From: Erythrobacter oryzae
GTDB lineage: Bacteria > Pseudomonadota > Alphaproteobacteria > Sphingomonadales > Sphingomonadaceae
Direction: 5' to 3'
Assembly (NCBI RefSeq): GCF_030271515.1
Contig: NZ_JASCXI010000002.1
Span: forward strand, 558,001 to 622,000
Length of the DNA: 64,000 bases
Shown here: piece after piece, positions 46,715-56,071 of the stretch
Position numbering within the stretch: position 1 is the first letter of the stretch
How the letters are laid out: every line of letters starts with the position of its first letter
Made by a program: the position numbers and the translations under genes
Notes under the pieces: generated by a model
What the model was told of the DNA's origin: nothing
Databases searched by the model: none
The model's input: only the letters and a program-made list of their open reading frames with translations

Positions 46715-47331
46715 TGCGAGGGGCCGCGTTCGCTCTGTTGGCCTGTGCCCTGGGCTCGGCCGCGCAGGCCCAGCAAAGCCGTCAGCCCGTGTGGGACTGC
46801 GACGTTTCGGTGCACGAAGGCAACCAGTGGTGGGATGTTGACCGCACCTCGGCGCGCTGGACATTCGTCAGCGAAAACCGCGCCATGCTGACGCTGAGCG
46901 TGCTGACTTATGACCCGCATTACAAGCACCACTTCATCACCGAGGGCGCTTTCTCGCAATGGGCGAATGCCTATCTGGTCGTCTCGCCGCGCACGATGCG
47001 CACCAAGGGCAAGCTGTGGGCGAGCATTGAAACGCAGGGCAAATCCTTGCCCGGCCAAAGGGTTCGCGCGAGCCGAGGGTTCTATTCGGCGACGAGCTTC
47101 AAGCTCTATGACCTGATGCCATATCTTGCCGAGGGGCAGTCGGTCACAGCCCGCTTCTACGACAAGCGCGCCGTCGAAGCCGACCGTATCGAGGTGCCGC
47201 TGGCGATGGTGCGAAGCGCGGCCGAGCGGCTGGTGCCGCTGATGGCCGAATATGACCGCCGCATCGCTGCGCCAAGCGCAGAGGTTTGCAAGGACAACAG
47301 CGAGGAAAACGCGATTATCTTTGCTCCCTAG
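46714..47331 (+). CDS. hypothetical periplasmic protein
   Basis: 205 residues starting at the ATG that overlaps the phhB stop. The signal peptide [20 protein letters not shown] is clear, with cleavage before QQS. The mature part has WDCDVSVHEGNQWWDVD and two cysteines (one near each end). I do not recognise a family. Confidence 0.7.
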   Translation: MRGAAFALLACALGSAAQAQQSRQPVWDCDVSVHEGNQWWDVDRTSARWTFVSENRAMLTLSVLTYDPHYKHHFITEGAFSQWANAYLVVSPRTMRTKGKLWASIETQGKSLPGQRVRASRGFYSATSFKLYDLMPYLAEGQSVTARFYDKRAVEADRIEVPLAMVRSAAERLVPLMAEYDRRIAAPSAEVCKDNSEENAIIFAP

Positions 47332-47341
47332 CGCCCGGCGC

Positions 47342-48145
47342 TTACTGCCCCAGCGGCCTGAGGCTCGCCCTCAGCTGCTTCCGCACCCGCCCGGGCATCC
47401 AGCGCTTGGCGAAGGCCATCCGCTTGGCGGTCGCGCCGATGTAATAGTCGAGCTTGTCGCCGTGCACCGCGTCCCAGATCGCCTGGGCAACGTGCTCCAC
47501 GGGGGTGATCTCCAGCCCCGCGGCCTGCACCCGCGCGCGGATCGGCTCGTTCGATTTGCGATTGCCGGTGCCGTTGAGCAGCGGGGTCTCGATGAAGCCG
47601 GGGCATACCGAGGCGACTGTGATCCCGTCCGCCACCCATTCGGCATCTAGGCTTTCGGAGACCGCGCGCACGCCGAACTTGGTGGCGCAGTAGACGCTCA
47701 TCCCCGCAGAGCCGACGATCCCGGCGGCGCTGGCGATATTGATGCAGGCCGAGCCCGGGCCGCTCTTTTGCAGGTAGGGATAGGCCGCCTGCGCGCCGTA
47801 GAGCACGCCCTTGAGGTTGATGTCGAGGCAGCGGTCGATCTCTTCGGGGTCGAGCTCGGACAGGGATCCCCCGGTGCCGATCCCGGCATTGTTGACCAGC
47901 ACGTCGATCCGGCCCCCGGCGGCTGCGGCGAATTCAGCCAGCGCTTCGTCCCAGCGCGTGCGGTCGCGCACGTCGAGGCGGCCCGCCCACTTGGCCTCGC
48001 CGGCGATGAGCGCGAGGGTCTCGGCCATCCCGGCCTCGCTGATGTCGGCGACGCCCACGAACCAGCCGCGCGCGGCAAAATGCAGCGCCGTGGCGCGCCC
48101 GATGCCCGAGCCGCCGCCGGTGATGAAGATGCTGCGCTGTGTCAT
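47342..48145 (-). CDS. short-chain dehydrogenase/reductase
   Basis: 267 residues, classical SDR. It has the cofactor loop TGGGSGIGRATAL, NNAGIG, a serine in NIASAAG and the catalytic YCATK. An Asp at the end of the second strand (GVADISEAG) suggests NAD rather than NADP. The substrate is unknown. Confidence 0.9.
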   Translation of the reverse strand: MTQRSIFITGGGSGIGRATALHFAARGWFVGVADISEAGMAETLALIAGEAKWAGRLDVRDRTRWDEALAEFAAAAGGRIDVLVNNAGIGTGGSLSELDPEEIDRCLDINLKGVLYGAQAAYPYLQKSGPGSACINIASAAGIVGSAGMSVYCATKFGVRAVSESLDAEWVADGITVASVCPGFIETPLLNGTGNRKSNEPIRARVQAAGLEITPVEHVAQAIWDAVHGDKLDYYIGATAKRMAFAKRWMPGRVRKQLRASLRPLGQ

Positions 48146-48207
48146 GGGATCCCTCTCCGATTGCTATTTGCAACCCGTCTAGAGGGAACTGACACGCTTG
48201 TCAGCAG

Positions 48208-48840
48208 CTACAGCGCCGGGTTGGCGTAGAAATGCCAGGTGAAGATCGCCATCGCCCCGCGTTGCGGCGACCACGGTTCGGCGAGCGCGCGAGTGGCCTT
48301 CTCCGCGGGGCGCTGGTCGAGGCCGAGCAGCCGCTTCACCCCCTCCTGCACCGCAAGGTCGCCCGCGGGCCAGATGTCGGGGCGGCCTTCGGCAAACAGG
48401 AGATAGATCTCCGCCGACCAGCGGCCGATGCCCTTGATACGGGTGAGGAGTTCGATAGCTTCCTCGTCGTCGGCAGGCAGGCTTTCGAAATCGAGCTCGC
48501 CTGCCTCGACCAGCTCGCACAGCGAGCGGGCATAGCCCTGTTTCTGGCGCGAGAGGCCGCAGGCGCGCAGGGTGTCGAAATCGCGCTTCAACAGGCAGCC
48601 GGGCGTGAAGCCTTCGCCCAGCTCGCCCTCGAGCTTGCGCCACATCGAGGCCGCCGCCGCGACCGAGACCTGCTGGCCGACGATGGTGCGCAGCATCGTC
48701 ACGAAGCCGCGGTCGCGCAGACGCGGTTCGGGGTAGCCGATGCGCTGCAATTCGGCCGCCAGCCGCGGCTCGCGCGCCGCCACCGCATCGAGGTCCTCAC
48801 GCAATTTTTCCGCTGTCAGCCCCACTGCCACTTTCCTCAT
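48208..48840 (-). CDS. DNA-3-methyladenine glycosylase (AlkA-type, HhH-GPD)
   Basis: 210 residues. It has the helix-hairpin-helix [18 protein letters not shown] and the catalytic aspartate in [11 protein letters not shown], with [11 protein letters not shown] near the N-terminus. It excises alkylated bases in base-excision repair. It is shorter than E. coli AlkA because the N-terminal domain is absent. Confidence 0.92.
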   Translation of the reverse strand: MRKVAVGLTAEKLREDLDAVAAREPRLAAELQRIGYPEPRLRDRGFVTMLRTIVGQQVSVAAAASMWRKLEGELGEGFTPGCLLKRDFDTLRACGLSRQKQGYARSLCELVEAGELDFESLPADDEEAIELLTRIKGIGRWSAEIYLLFAEGRPDIWPAGDLAVQEGVKRLLGLDQRPAEKATRALAEPWSPQRGAMAIFTWHFYANPAL

Positions 48841-48931
48841 CTTGCCTTGCGCGCGAGACTACCTTAGCAGCGCCCTCGAACCTCTTACAGCGCAGCGTCT
48901 TGCGCCCAAGCCCAAAAAGGAACTCCGATCC

Positions 48932-49249
48932 ATGCCCAGACTGGTCGTCACCAACCGCGCCGGCGCCACCAGCGAGATCGAGGTCGCCGATGGCCTCACC
49001 GTGATGGAAGCGATCCGCGACAACGGGTTCGACGAGCTGCTGGCGCTGTGCGGCGGGTGCTGCTCCTGCGCGACCTGCCACGTGGTGGTCGACCCTGCCT
49101 TCGCCGACAAGCTCCCGAAGATGAGCGAGGACGAGGACGACCTGCTCGAATCCTCCGATCACCGCGCGGCGACCTCGCGCCTGTCGTGCCAGATCCCGTT
49201 CACGAGCGATCTCGACGGGCTTCACGTCACCATCGCTCCCGAAGACTGA
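48932..49249 (+). CDS. [2Fe-2S] ferredoxin, adrenodoxin type
   Basis: 105 residues. Cluster ligands are Cys40, Cys46, Cys49 and Cys86 in the C-x5-C-x2-C...C pattern; extra cysteines 43 and 44 lie between them. It is probably an electron carrier for a P450 or oxygenase, or for another pathway; no such partner is in the window. It is divergent from the glycosylase gene. Confidence 0.93.
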   Translation: MPRLVVTNRAGATSEIEVADGLTVMEAIRDNGFDELLALCGGCCSCATCHVVVDPAFADKLPKMSEDEDDLLESSDHRAATSRLSCQIPFTSDLDGLHVTIAPED

Positions 49250-49273
49250 TTTTTCCGGAGAGGGGCGAGACCA

Positions 49274-49645
49274 GTGGACGCTGACCTCGCCCGGTTCCTG
49301 CGTGACGAGTTGGGGGTTGCGCCCGAGGGTGAGGCGGCCGGCCCGTGGACGGTGCGCGGCCCGGTGTGGCTGTGGAAGGGCTCCGGCGGCGAACCGGCCA
49401 AGGGGGCGTTCTTTTTCCTCACCATCGCCGGCGAGACGGCGCAGGCCATCAAGACCGCCGCTTCCAAGGCCGACGCCTGGGGCTCGGTGCGGATCGAGGC
49501 GACGATCGGCGGCACCACCTGGCGCACCTCGCTGTTCCCCTCCAAGGCCCACGGTGGCTGGCTGCTGCCCTTGAAAACGGCGGTGCGCAAGGCCGAGAAG
49601 ATTGCCGAGGGCACGCTGGTCGAGGCAGTGCTGGCGCTCGCGTGA
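49274..49645 (+). CDS. DUF1905 domain protein
   Basis: 123 residues from a GTG with GGAGAGG 10 nt upstream. PWTVRGPVWLWKGSGG, RIEATIGGTTWRTSLFP and GGWLLPLKTAVRKAEKI form the DUF1905 domain, a small beta-barrel of unknown role. It follows the ferredoxin by 24 nt and is probably in the same transcript. Confidence 0.85.
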   Translation: MDADLARFLRDELGVAPEGEAAGPWTVRGPVWLWKGSGGEPAKGAFFFLTIAGETAQAIKTAASKADAWGSVRIEATIGGTTWRTSLFPSKAHGGWLLPLKTAVRKAEKIAEGTLVEAVLALA

Positions 49646-49693
49646 TCGCCTTCGCCGTTGCGGCGCGGCTCCCGAACGCCTAACTCTCACGGC

Positions 49694-50716
49694 ATGAACA
49701 TCACCCGCCCCTTCGGCGACACGCTCGCCCTGATCGGCAATACTCCCCTCGTCCGCCTCGCCGGGCCCAGCGCGGCGGCTGGCTGCGACATCTGGGGCAA
49801 GTGCGAATTCGCCAACCCCGGCTCCTCAGTGAAGGACCGCGCGGCCTTGTGGATGATCCGCGATGCCGAGCAGCGCGGCGAGCTCAAGCCGGGTGGCACG
49901 GTGATCGAGGGGACCGCGGGCAACACCGGCATCGGTATCGCGCTGGTGGCCAATGCGCTGGGCTACAAGACGATCATCGTCATGCCCGACAACCAGTCCA
50001 AGGAAAAGATGGACACGCTGCGCGCGCTGGGTGCGCAGCTGGTGCTCGTCCCGCCGACCAAATATTCCGATCCCGGCCATTTCCAGCACGTCTCGCGCCG
50101 CATGGCCGAGGAGACGCCGGGGGCGGTCTGGGCCGGGCAGTTCGACAATGTCGCCAACCGCAAGGCGCATATCGAGGGCACCTCGCAGGAAATCTGGGAG
50201 CAGACCGAAGGCCGCGTCGACGGCTTCACCTGCGCGGCGGGCACCGGCGGGACCATCGCCGGGGTGGGCATGGGGCTGAAGGAGAAGAACCCCGAGATCC
50301 GCATCGCGCTCACCGACCCGCATGGGGCGGCGCTCTACAACTACTACGCCAAGGGCGAATTGCTGGCCGAGGGGTCTTCGGTGGCCGAGGGGATCGGGCA
50401 GGGGCGGATCACCGCCAACCTCGAAGGCGCGCCGATCGACACGCAGTACCGCATCTCCGACGAGGAGGGCCTGGTCTGGGTCGAGCGGCTGCTGCGCGAA
50501 GAGGGCCTGTGCCTCGGCCTCAGCTCGGGCATCAATGTCGCGGGTGCGGTGGCGCTGGGCCGCGAGCTGGTCGCCGAGGGGCGCGCGAACCCGCAGGTCG
50601 TCACGATCCTGTGCGACACCGGCTTCCGCTATCTCTCGACGCTCTACAATCCCGAATGGCTGGCGTCGAAAGGCCTGCCAGTGTTCGACTGGCTCAAGCA
50701 GGGAGAAGCGGCATGA
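49694..50716 (+). CDS. cysK: cysteine synthase family PLP enzyme
   Basis: 340 residues from the ATG at 49694. It has the PLP lysine in SSVKDRAA, substrate loop EGTAGNTGIG, and the phosphate loop GTGGT. O-acetylserine sulfhydrylase is the most likely activity. The length and the NQSKEKMDTLRALGA insert resemble the longer Cds1-like group, so cysteine desulfhydrase activity is an alternative. The stop overlaps the next start. Confidence 0.9.
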   Translation: MNITRPFGDTLALIGNTPLVRLAGPSAAAGCDIWGKCEFANPGSSVKDRAALWMIRDAEQRGELKPGGTVIEGTAGNTGIGIALVANALGYKTIIVMPDNQSKEKMDTLRALGAQLVLVPPTKYSDPGHFQHVSRRMAEETPGAVWAGQFDNVANRKAHIEGTSQEIWEQTEGRVDGFTCAAGTGGTIAGVGMGLKEKNPEIRIALTDPHGAALYNYYAKGELLAEGSSVAEGIGQGRITANLEGAPIDTQYRISDEEGLVWVERLLREEGLCLGLSSGINVAGAVALGRELVAEGRANPQVVTILCDTGFRYLSTLYNPEWLASKGLPVFDWLKQGEAA

Positions 50717-51135
50717 GCGGGCTTTCGTGGCGCGAGCGGATGCGGCGGATGAACCAGCGCAGCCTGTTCCGGCCCGCGGGCGCGCCCAGCGAGGTGCCCG
50801 GCACGCCCGACGATCTGCCGCCGCCTGCCACCGTGCGCGCCGAGGCGATGCAGCGTTTGCAGGTGGGGGTGTTCGGGATCGGGTCGATGGTGCTGCTGGT
50901 GGGGCTTGCGAGCATCATCGGCGGTCAGGCCGAGCGCAACGACAAGATGGCCGTGCCCGAGGCCGCGCCCACGACCGAGCCGAGCGCCGCGCCTGCGCAG
51001 GCCAATCCGCTGGCCGATGCGGGCGTGGTGCCCGATATCGCCGCCGAACCGAGCCCCTCGCCGAGCGTCAAGCCGCTCGATCTGCCGCCCCCGCAGGGTC
51101 AGCGCGCGCCGGGCAATGCCGCGCCGCAGAACTAG
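50713..51135 (+). CDS. small membrane protein of unknown function
   Basis: 140 residues with ATG overlapping the cysteine synthase stop. A basic N-terminus (RERMRRMNQRSLFR), one membrane segment at about 51-70 and a long Pro/Ala-rich periplasmic tail. No family recognised. It overlaps the next lipoprotein gene by 20 nt. Confidence 0.7.
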   Translation: MSGLSWRERMRRMNQRSLFRPAGAPSEVPGTPDDLPPPATVRAEAMQRLQVGVFGIGSMVLLVGLASIIGGQAERNDKMAVPEAAPTTEPSAAPAQANPLADAGVVPDIAAEPSPSPSVKPLDLPPPQGQRAPGNAAPQN

Positions 51136-51904
51136 CGCGCTTGCCGCGGCGCTGCTCGCGCTGCTCGCGCTGCTGGCGGCCGGGTGCGAGCGCGCGCCTG
51201 CCGCGCCCGCTGCGGCCGAAACCGCAGGGCCGCGAGAGAAACTCGGGCTGATGACCAGCCTGCCGCTCTACTGGCCGCTCGGCGCGGGGGTGGAGGAGAT
51301 CGCGGCGGGCCGCGCCCCGCCGCCGTGGCAGCGGGTGGCGCTCGAGGCAGCCTATGCAATCGAGCCGCTCGACAGCCTCGCCCCGATCCCCGGCCTTACG
51401 CCCGATGCGCCCGCGACCGACCCGCTCGCCGGACTGACCCGGCTGGCGGTGATCCAGCCGCGCGGGCTTTCGCCTGCCGACAACGTCGCGCTCGATGCGT
51501 GGGTGCGCGGCGGCGGGCGCTTGCTGCTGGTGCTCGATCCGGCGCTGACCGGGGAATATGACCTCGCGCTCGGCGATCCGCGCCGTCCGGCGGAGTCGGC
51601 GCTGATCCCGCCGGTGGTCGCGCGCTGGGGGCTGGCGGTGCGGTTCGACGAGGCGCAGGATTCCAAGATCGTCGACACCGCGTTCGGGGACACGTACCTG
51701 CCGCTTGTGCTCGCGGGAGAAGTCGCGGTCACCGATCCTTCCGCCGCCGCCTGCACGCTTGCCGCAGGCGGCGCGGCGGCGCGCTGCACGGTCGGCAAGG
51801 GCGAAGTCACCCTCATCGCCGACGCTGCCCTGTTCGAGCACCATAATCTTGCGGGCGAGGGCGAGATCCACCTGCGCCGCCTTGTCGCCGAGGTGCTCGG
51901 ATGA
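51116..51904 (+). CDS. lipoprotein with GldG/DUF4350-like domain
   Basis: 262 residues from the ATG at 51116. Signal MPRRRTSALAAALLALLALL ends in AAGC with Cys24 lipidated. LAVIQPRGLSPADNVALDAW then VRGGGRLLLVLDPAL resembles the DUF4350/GldG-type domain of ABC-associated envelope proteins. No ABC transporter genes are adjacent. The assignment is by pattern only. Confidence 0.65.
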   Translation: MPRRRTSALAAALLALLALLAAGCERAPAAPAAAETAGPREKLGLMTSLPLYWPLGAGVEEIAAGRAPPPWQRVALEAAYAIEPLDSLAPIPGLTPDAPATDPLAGLTRLAVIQPRGLSPADNVALDAWVRGGGRLLLVLDPALTGEYDLALGDPRRPAESALIPPVVARWGLAVRFDEAQDSKIVDTAFGDTYLPLVLAGEVAVTDPSAAACTLAAGGAAARCTVGKGEVTLIADAALFEHHNLAGEGEIHLRRLVAEVLG

Positions 51905-51912
51905 GCGGATCG

Positions 51913-51990
51913 GGGAAAATGCGGGAAGCGGGGACTCGGAGTCGCGGACAGCCACGGGAAATCACGGGCAAACCACGGGAAGGACACGGT
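51913..51990 (+). promoter_or_regulatory. periodic GGGN array (possible MraZ boxes, plus orientation)
   Basis: GGGA/GGGC motifs begin at 51913, 51923, 51931, 51956, 51966 and 51977, with weaker GG at 51946 and 51988; the last four are ACGGG or ACGG repeats spaced 10, 11 and 11 bp. MraZ of other bacteria binds TGGGN repeats about 10 bp apart near its own promoter. Confidence 0.45.
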
Positions 51991-52089
51991 TTGTTCCGCA
52001 AAAATCAGGCGGTTGGCGGGAGGATCCGCTCTGGCGCATGACCTAAGGGATTACACAAAAGACATATAAATAAACGACTTAACTAGTTT

Positions 52090-52135
52090 TCCCGTAAAAT
52101 CCCCGAAAAATCCCTTCCATCCCCACGCCTTCCCC
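52090..52135 (-). promoter_or_regulatory. periodic TCCC array (possible MraZ boxes, minus orientation)
   Basis: TCCC begins at 52090, 52100, 52111, 52120 and 52131, spacing 10, 11, 9 and 11 bp, with mostly A/T-rich spacers in the first half. On the minus strand these read GGGA, mirroring the upstream array on the other side of the AT-rich promoter candidate. Confidence 0.5.
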
Positions 52136-52318
52136 GATAAGACCGGGGTCCATCAGACATGCCTGTATGTCTCGCGTCCGCCCGGTGGGGGCCGGACGAC
52201 CCGCTCGCGTGCGCGCGGTCGGGAGCGGGAGAGGCGTGTCCGGGGGAATTGAGCGCGTCATTGGCGCGGACGGGTCGCAAGGCCGCGTCCGCTTGGGGTT
52301 AGAGGGGAACGCAGGCAC

Positions 52319-52813
52319 GTGTCTGCTTTTGCGGGATATAACGGCCAGGATTTCTCTCGCGCAGGCGAGAAGGGCCGCTTTGTCCTGCCTTCCGAGTTCC
52401 GCAAGGCGGTCAAGGAAAGCTCGGGCGGCAACCGCATCCTGTGCCTTGCCAGCCACGGCAAGTTCGACTGCCTGATCGGTTTCGGCCTGTCGCGCCGCGA
52501 GAAGCTCGAAGCGCAGCTCGACCGCGAGGAAGAGCGCGCGATCCGCATGGGCGACACCAGCTTCGACCGCGACGTGCGTGCAGGCCAGCTGTTCATCTTC
52601 TCGCAGATTCCCTTCGACGACAGCGGTCGCTTCGTCATGCCCGAGCACCTGCGCGATCTTGGCAAGGTGACCGACGGGCTGTTCTTCCAGGCGGCGGGCG
52701 ACTTCTTCTTCCTGTGGGCGCCCGAGCAGCTGATGCGCATGGGCCCCGAATGGAAGGCCGCGCAGGCGGCCTGCGAAACGCTGATGGCAGCGGCCAGGAA
52801 GGGGGCGGCGTGA
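52319..52813 (+). CDS. mraZ: MraZ transcriptional regulator
   Basis: 164 residues from a GTG. Two SpoVT/AbrB-like halves, with [13 protein letters not shown] and [14 protein letters not shown] carrying the DxxxR-type motif. MraZ binds repeats upstream of its own operon and represses dcw expression. First gene of the cluster; its TGA overlaps the rsmH ATG. Confidence 0.93.
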   Translation: MSAFAGYNGQDFSRAGEKGRFVLPSEFRKAVKESSGGNRILCLASHGKFDCLIGFGLSRREKLEAQLDREEERAIRMGDTSFDRDVRAGQLFIFSQIPFDDSGRFVMPEHLRDLGKVTDGLFFQAAGDFFFLWAPEQLMRMGPEWKAAQAACETLMAAARKGAA

Positions 52814-53757
52814 TGGCGCAGGATGCACCCCACATCCCCGTGCTGCTCGACGAGGTCGTCGCCGCCCTCCAGCCGCGCCCCGGCATGACCATCGTCGATG
52901 CGACCTTCGGCGCGGGCGGCTATTCGGTGGCCCTGCTCGAAGCGGGGGCGAGCGTCCACGCCTTCGACCGCGATCCCGATGCGATTGCGGCGGGGCAGGC
53001 GCTGGTCCTGCGCTATGGCGGCCGCCTCGCGCTCCATTTCGCGCGCTTTTCGGCGATGCGCGCCGAGCTCGCTGCAATCGGCATCACCGAGGTCGATGCG
53101 GTCGTCATGGACATCGGCGTCTCCTCGATGCAGCTCGACCAGGGCGAGCGCGGGTTCGCCTTCATGCACGACGGCCCGCTCGACATGCGCATGAGCCAGG
53201 ATGGCGAGAGCGCGGCGGACTTTCTCAATACCGCCGACGAGGAAGCGATTGCCAACGTGCTCTACACCTATGGCGAGGAACGCCAGTCGCGCCGTGTTGC
53301 CCGCGCGATCGTCGCCGCGCGCCCGCTGACGACCACCGGCGAGCTTGCCCGCGTGGTGCGCCGCGCGCTGGGCTACAAGCCCCACGACAAGAAGGACCCC
53401 GCCACCCGCACCTTCCAGGCGGTGCGCATCCATGTGAACGACGAGCTGGGCGAGCTCGAGGCCGGCCTTGCCGCCGCCGAGGCGCTGCTGACCGAGGGCG
53501 GGATCCTCGCCGTGGTGAGCTTCCACAGCCTCGAGGACCGGATCGTCAAGCAGTTCCTCAAGACCGCCTCGGGCGCGGGCCGCGCGGTTTCGCGCCACCT
53601 GCCCGGGGAAATCCCGGGGCCGCCCCCCACCTTCGCGCAGGTTTCCAAGGCTATTCGTCCCACCGAGGCCGAAATCGCCCGCAACCCGCGCGCCCGTTCG
53701 TCCACCCTGCGCCATGCCACCCGCACTGGCGCGCCGCCGAGGAGTCTCGCCGCATGA
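52813..53757 (+). CDS. rsmH: 16S rRNA (cytosine(1402)-N(4))-methyltransferase
   Basis: 314 residues. SAM-binding motif [16 protein letters not shown], and the family blocks [19 protein letters not shown] (19 residues) and [14 protein letters not shown]. It methylates C1402 of 16S rRNA. Overlaps mraZ and ftsL. Confidence 0.97.
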   Translation: MAQDAPHIPVLLDEVVAALQPRPGMTIVDATFGAGGYSVALLEAGASVHAFDRDPDAIAAGQALVLRYGGRLALHFARFSAMRAELAAIGITEVDAVVMDIGVSSMQLDQGERGFAFMHDGPLDMRMSQDGESAADFLNTADEEAIANVLYTYGEERQSRRVARAIVAARPLTTTGELARVVRRALGYKPHDKKDPATRTFQAVRIHVNDELGELEAGLAAAEALLTEGGILAVVSFHSLEDRIVKQFLKTASGAGRAVSRHLPGEIPGPPPTFAQVSKAIRPTEAEIARNPRARSSTLRHATRTGAPPRSLAA

Positions 53758-54305
53758 TGACCAGCACTCAGGCCCGTTCGCTCGGCTGGGCCGCTATCCT
53801 TGCGATCTGTCTCGCGGCGGTGGTGGTGCTGAGCTTCAAGGTGCACGCGGTGCGCAGCGAGGTGCTGCTCGCCGAACGCCAGCTGATCGCGCTCGAGCGC
53901 GAGACCCTGCTGCTCGAGACCGAGTTCGAGACCCGCGCCAGCCAGCGCCAGCTCGCCGAATGGAACGCGGTCGAATTCGGCTATGCGGCCCCGCGCGCCG
54001 GCCAGTTCCTCGATGGCGAGCGCCAGCTGGCGAGCCTCGGCGAAGTGCGCGGCCCCGATGCGCCCGCGCCGATCCGCCTCGCCAGCGCCGATGCCGCCGA
54101 TGCCGCCGCCGCTGACGCGCCGATGCGCTCGCCGGTTTCGGGCGAGAAGGTGACGCTCGCCTCGGCTTCATCCGAGAAGGATGCGGGCGCGGTCTTCGCC
54201 GATGCCTTCGGCGACTTCCTGATCGAGGCCTCGCCGATCCGTCCGGCCCGCGCCGAGACCCCGGCGCGTAGCGTCAAAGCTGCTGCCAAGGGGACGGGCG
54301 AATGA
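53754..54305 (+). CDS. ftsL: FtsL-like cell division protein
   Basis: 183 residues, with ATGATG at 53754. One membrane segment at about 13-31, then a coiled-coil-like stretch [20 protein letters not shown], matching FtsL by topology and position between rsmH and ftsI. The C-terminal ~100 residues are an Ala/Asp-rich extension, which makes it longer than typical FtsL (about 100-120). It joins FtsB and FtsQ in the divisome. Confidence 0.85.
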   Translation: MMTSTQARSLGWAAILAICLAAVVVLSFKVHAVRSEVLLAERQLIALERETLLLETEFETRASQRQLAEWNAVEFGYAAPRAGQFLDGERQLASLGEVRGPDAPAPIRLASADAADAAAADAPMRSPVSGEKVTLASASSEKDAGAVFADAFGDFLIEASPIRPARAETPARSVKAAAKGTGE

Positions 54306-56071
54306 ACGCGATTGCGGCGCGCCCCCTTTTGTCGGGCCTTTCCGCCCCGCTGCGCAGCGCTCACGCCGCAACCCCCGTCATCCCCGCCGGGCGCCTGCCC
54401 GGCGCTGGCATTCGCGCGCAGATGCTGTGGTCGGCGCGGCTGAGAGTGCTGTGGCTGCTCGGCGGGTTCGGCGCGATCGCGCTGATCGCCCTGCTGCGCA
54501 TCGCCACGCTGGGCCTCGGCGGCAATGCCCCGCAGCGCACGAGCCTCGAAGAAGCCCTGCTGCCCCCGCGCGGCGAGATCACCGATCGCAACGGCGCCCC
54601 GCTGGCGCGTGCCTTCCCCGCCTATGCCATGTGGTTCAATCCCAAGGCGATGGGCGATAGCGGCAGCCCGCTGGTGCGCTCGCCCGCCGAGGTCGCGCGC
54701 GCATTGAAGGAAATCTTCCCCGACATCGACGAGGCGCGCATGGCCAAGCGCCTCGCCTCGGGGCAGGCCGGATACCTGCGTCGCCGCCTGCTGCCCGAGG
54801 AGGCCAACCGCGTCTTTGCGCTCGGCGAGATCGCGCTCGAAATCCCGCGCGAGACCGATCGCTACTACCCGCAAGGCACGCTCGCTGCGCATGTGCTGGG
54901 CTATGTGGTCGAGGACCAGGGCGGCAAGCTGGGCATGGAGGAGGTGCTCGAAAAGCGCCTCAGCAACCCTGACCTGCGCACCGAGCCGGTGGCGCTGTCG
55001 CTCGACCTGCGGGTGCAGGGCGCGCTCGAGGACGAGCTGCGCAAGGGCATGCTCGCGACCAACGCGCTGGGCGCGGCGGGGATCGTGCTCGATGTCGAGA
55101 CCGGCGAGGTGATGGCGATGGCCTCGCTCCCCGAATTCGACCCCAACACCGCCGGCGCTGCCGGGGCGGTCAATGTTTTCAACCGCGCCACCAACGGGGT
55201 CTACGAGCTCGGTTCGACCTTCAAGCCGCTGACCGTCGCCGCCGCGATCGACGCGGGCGTGGTGCGCGATCTCGGCCGCCAGTGGAACGCCGCGCCGGTG
55301 CCGGTGGGCAGCCGCACGATCAAGGATTCGCACGCGATGGGGCCGAGCCTCAACGTGCCGCAGGCGCTGGTCCATTCCTCCAATACCGTGACCGCGCGGG
55401 TTGCCGATGAACTCGGCCCGGAACGCCTGCGCCGGGCGATGATTGATCTGGGCATGGACCGCCGCCCGTTCATCGAACTGCCCGCCAAGGGCAAGCCGAT
55501 CTGGCCGCAAGGCGCTTGGAGCCGCGTCACCAACATGACGGTGGGCTTCGGCCACGGCCTCGCGGTGACGCCGCTGCACCTCGCGAGCGCCTATGCGGCG
55601 ATGGTCAATGGCGGCATCTGGCGCCCAGCGACGCTGATGCGCCTCGCGCCCGCCGATGTGCCGCGCGGGCGCCGGGTGTTCAAGGAATCGACCTCCTCGC
55701 GCATGCGCCAGCTGCTGCGGATGATCTCGCTCTACGGCACCGGCAAGAGCGCCGATGCCCCCGGCTACCGCGTCGGCGGCAAGACCGGCTCGGCCGAGAA
55801 GGCGGGCGTGGGCGGTTACAACAAGACCGCGCTGGTCTCCTCCTTCGCCGCCGCCTTCCCGATGGACGCGCCGCGCTATGTGGTGGTGGTGGTGGTCGAC
55901 GAGCCCAAGGGCACGATGGCCTCGAGCTTCCAGCGCACCGCCGCCTTCACCTCGGCCCCGATCGTCGGCAAGCTGGTGCCGCGCATCGGCCCGATGCTGG
56001 GCGTCCAGCCCGACGACAGCCGCGATGTCGACATCTCGGACCTGCGTTATCTGGTGGACAAGGGCGAATGA
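54302..56071 (+). CDS. ftsI: FtsI, septal peptidoglycan transpeptidase (PBP3)
   Basis: 589 residues. N-terminal membrane segment about 47-70, PBP dimerisation domain, then transpeptidase with Ser305-T-F-Lys308, Ser359-Ser360-Asn361 and Lys494-Thr-Gly496. It crosslinks septal peptidoglycan with FtsW. Overlaps ftsL and murE by 4 nt. Confidence 0.97.
   Translation: MNAIAARPLLSGLSAPLRSAHAATPVIPAGRLPGAGIRAQMLWSARLRVLWLLGGFGAIALIALLRIATLGLGGNAPQRTSLEEALLPPRGEITDRNGAPLARAFPAYAMWFNPKAMGDSGSPLVRSPAEVARALKEIFPDIDEARMAKRLASGQAGYLRRRLLPEEANRVFALGEIALEIPRETDRYYPQGTLAAHVLGYVVEDQGGKLGMEEVLEKRLSNPDLRTEPVALSLDLRVQGALEDELRKGMLATNALGAAGIVLDVETGEVMAMASLPEFDPNTAGAAGAVNVFNRATNGVYELGSTFKPLTVAAAIDAGVVRDLGRQWNAAPVPVGSRTIKDSHAMGPSLNVPQALVHSSNTVTARVADELGPERLRRAMIDLGMDRRPFIELPAKGKPIWPQGAWSRVTNMTVGFGHGLAVTPLHLASAYAAMVNGGIWRPATLMRLAPADVPRGRRVFKESTSSRMRQLLRMISLYGTGKSADAPGYRVGGKTGSAEKAGVGGYNKTALVSSFAAAFPMDAPRYVVVVVVDEPKGTMASSFQRTAAFTSAPIVGKLVPRIGPMLGVQPDDSRDVDISDLRYLVDKGE

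Larger units (their letters stand above)
51905..52318 (+). promoter_or_regulatory. 414-bp regulatory region upstream of the dcw cluster
   Basis: No gene is seen here. The first part (51905-51990) is full of GGG motifs, then comes an AT-rich stretch at 52050-52085 (with ATATAAAT at 52064-52071 as a possible -10), then a TCCC array at 52090-52135. The last 180 nt are a GC-rich leader with a hairpin (GCGGACG 52266-52272, CGTCCGC 52286-52292) and GAGGGGA about 9 nt before the GTG of mraZ. Confidence 0.6.
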
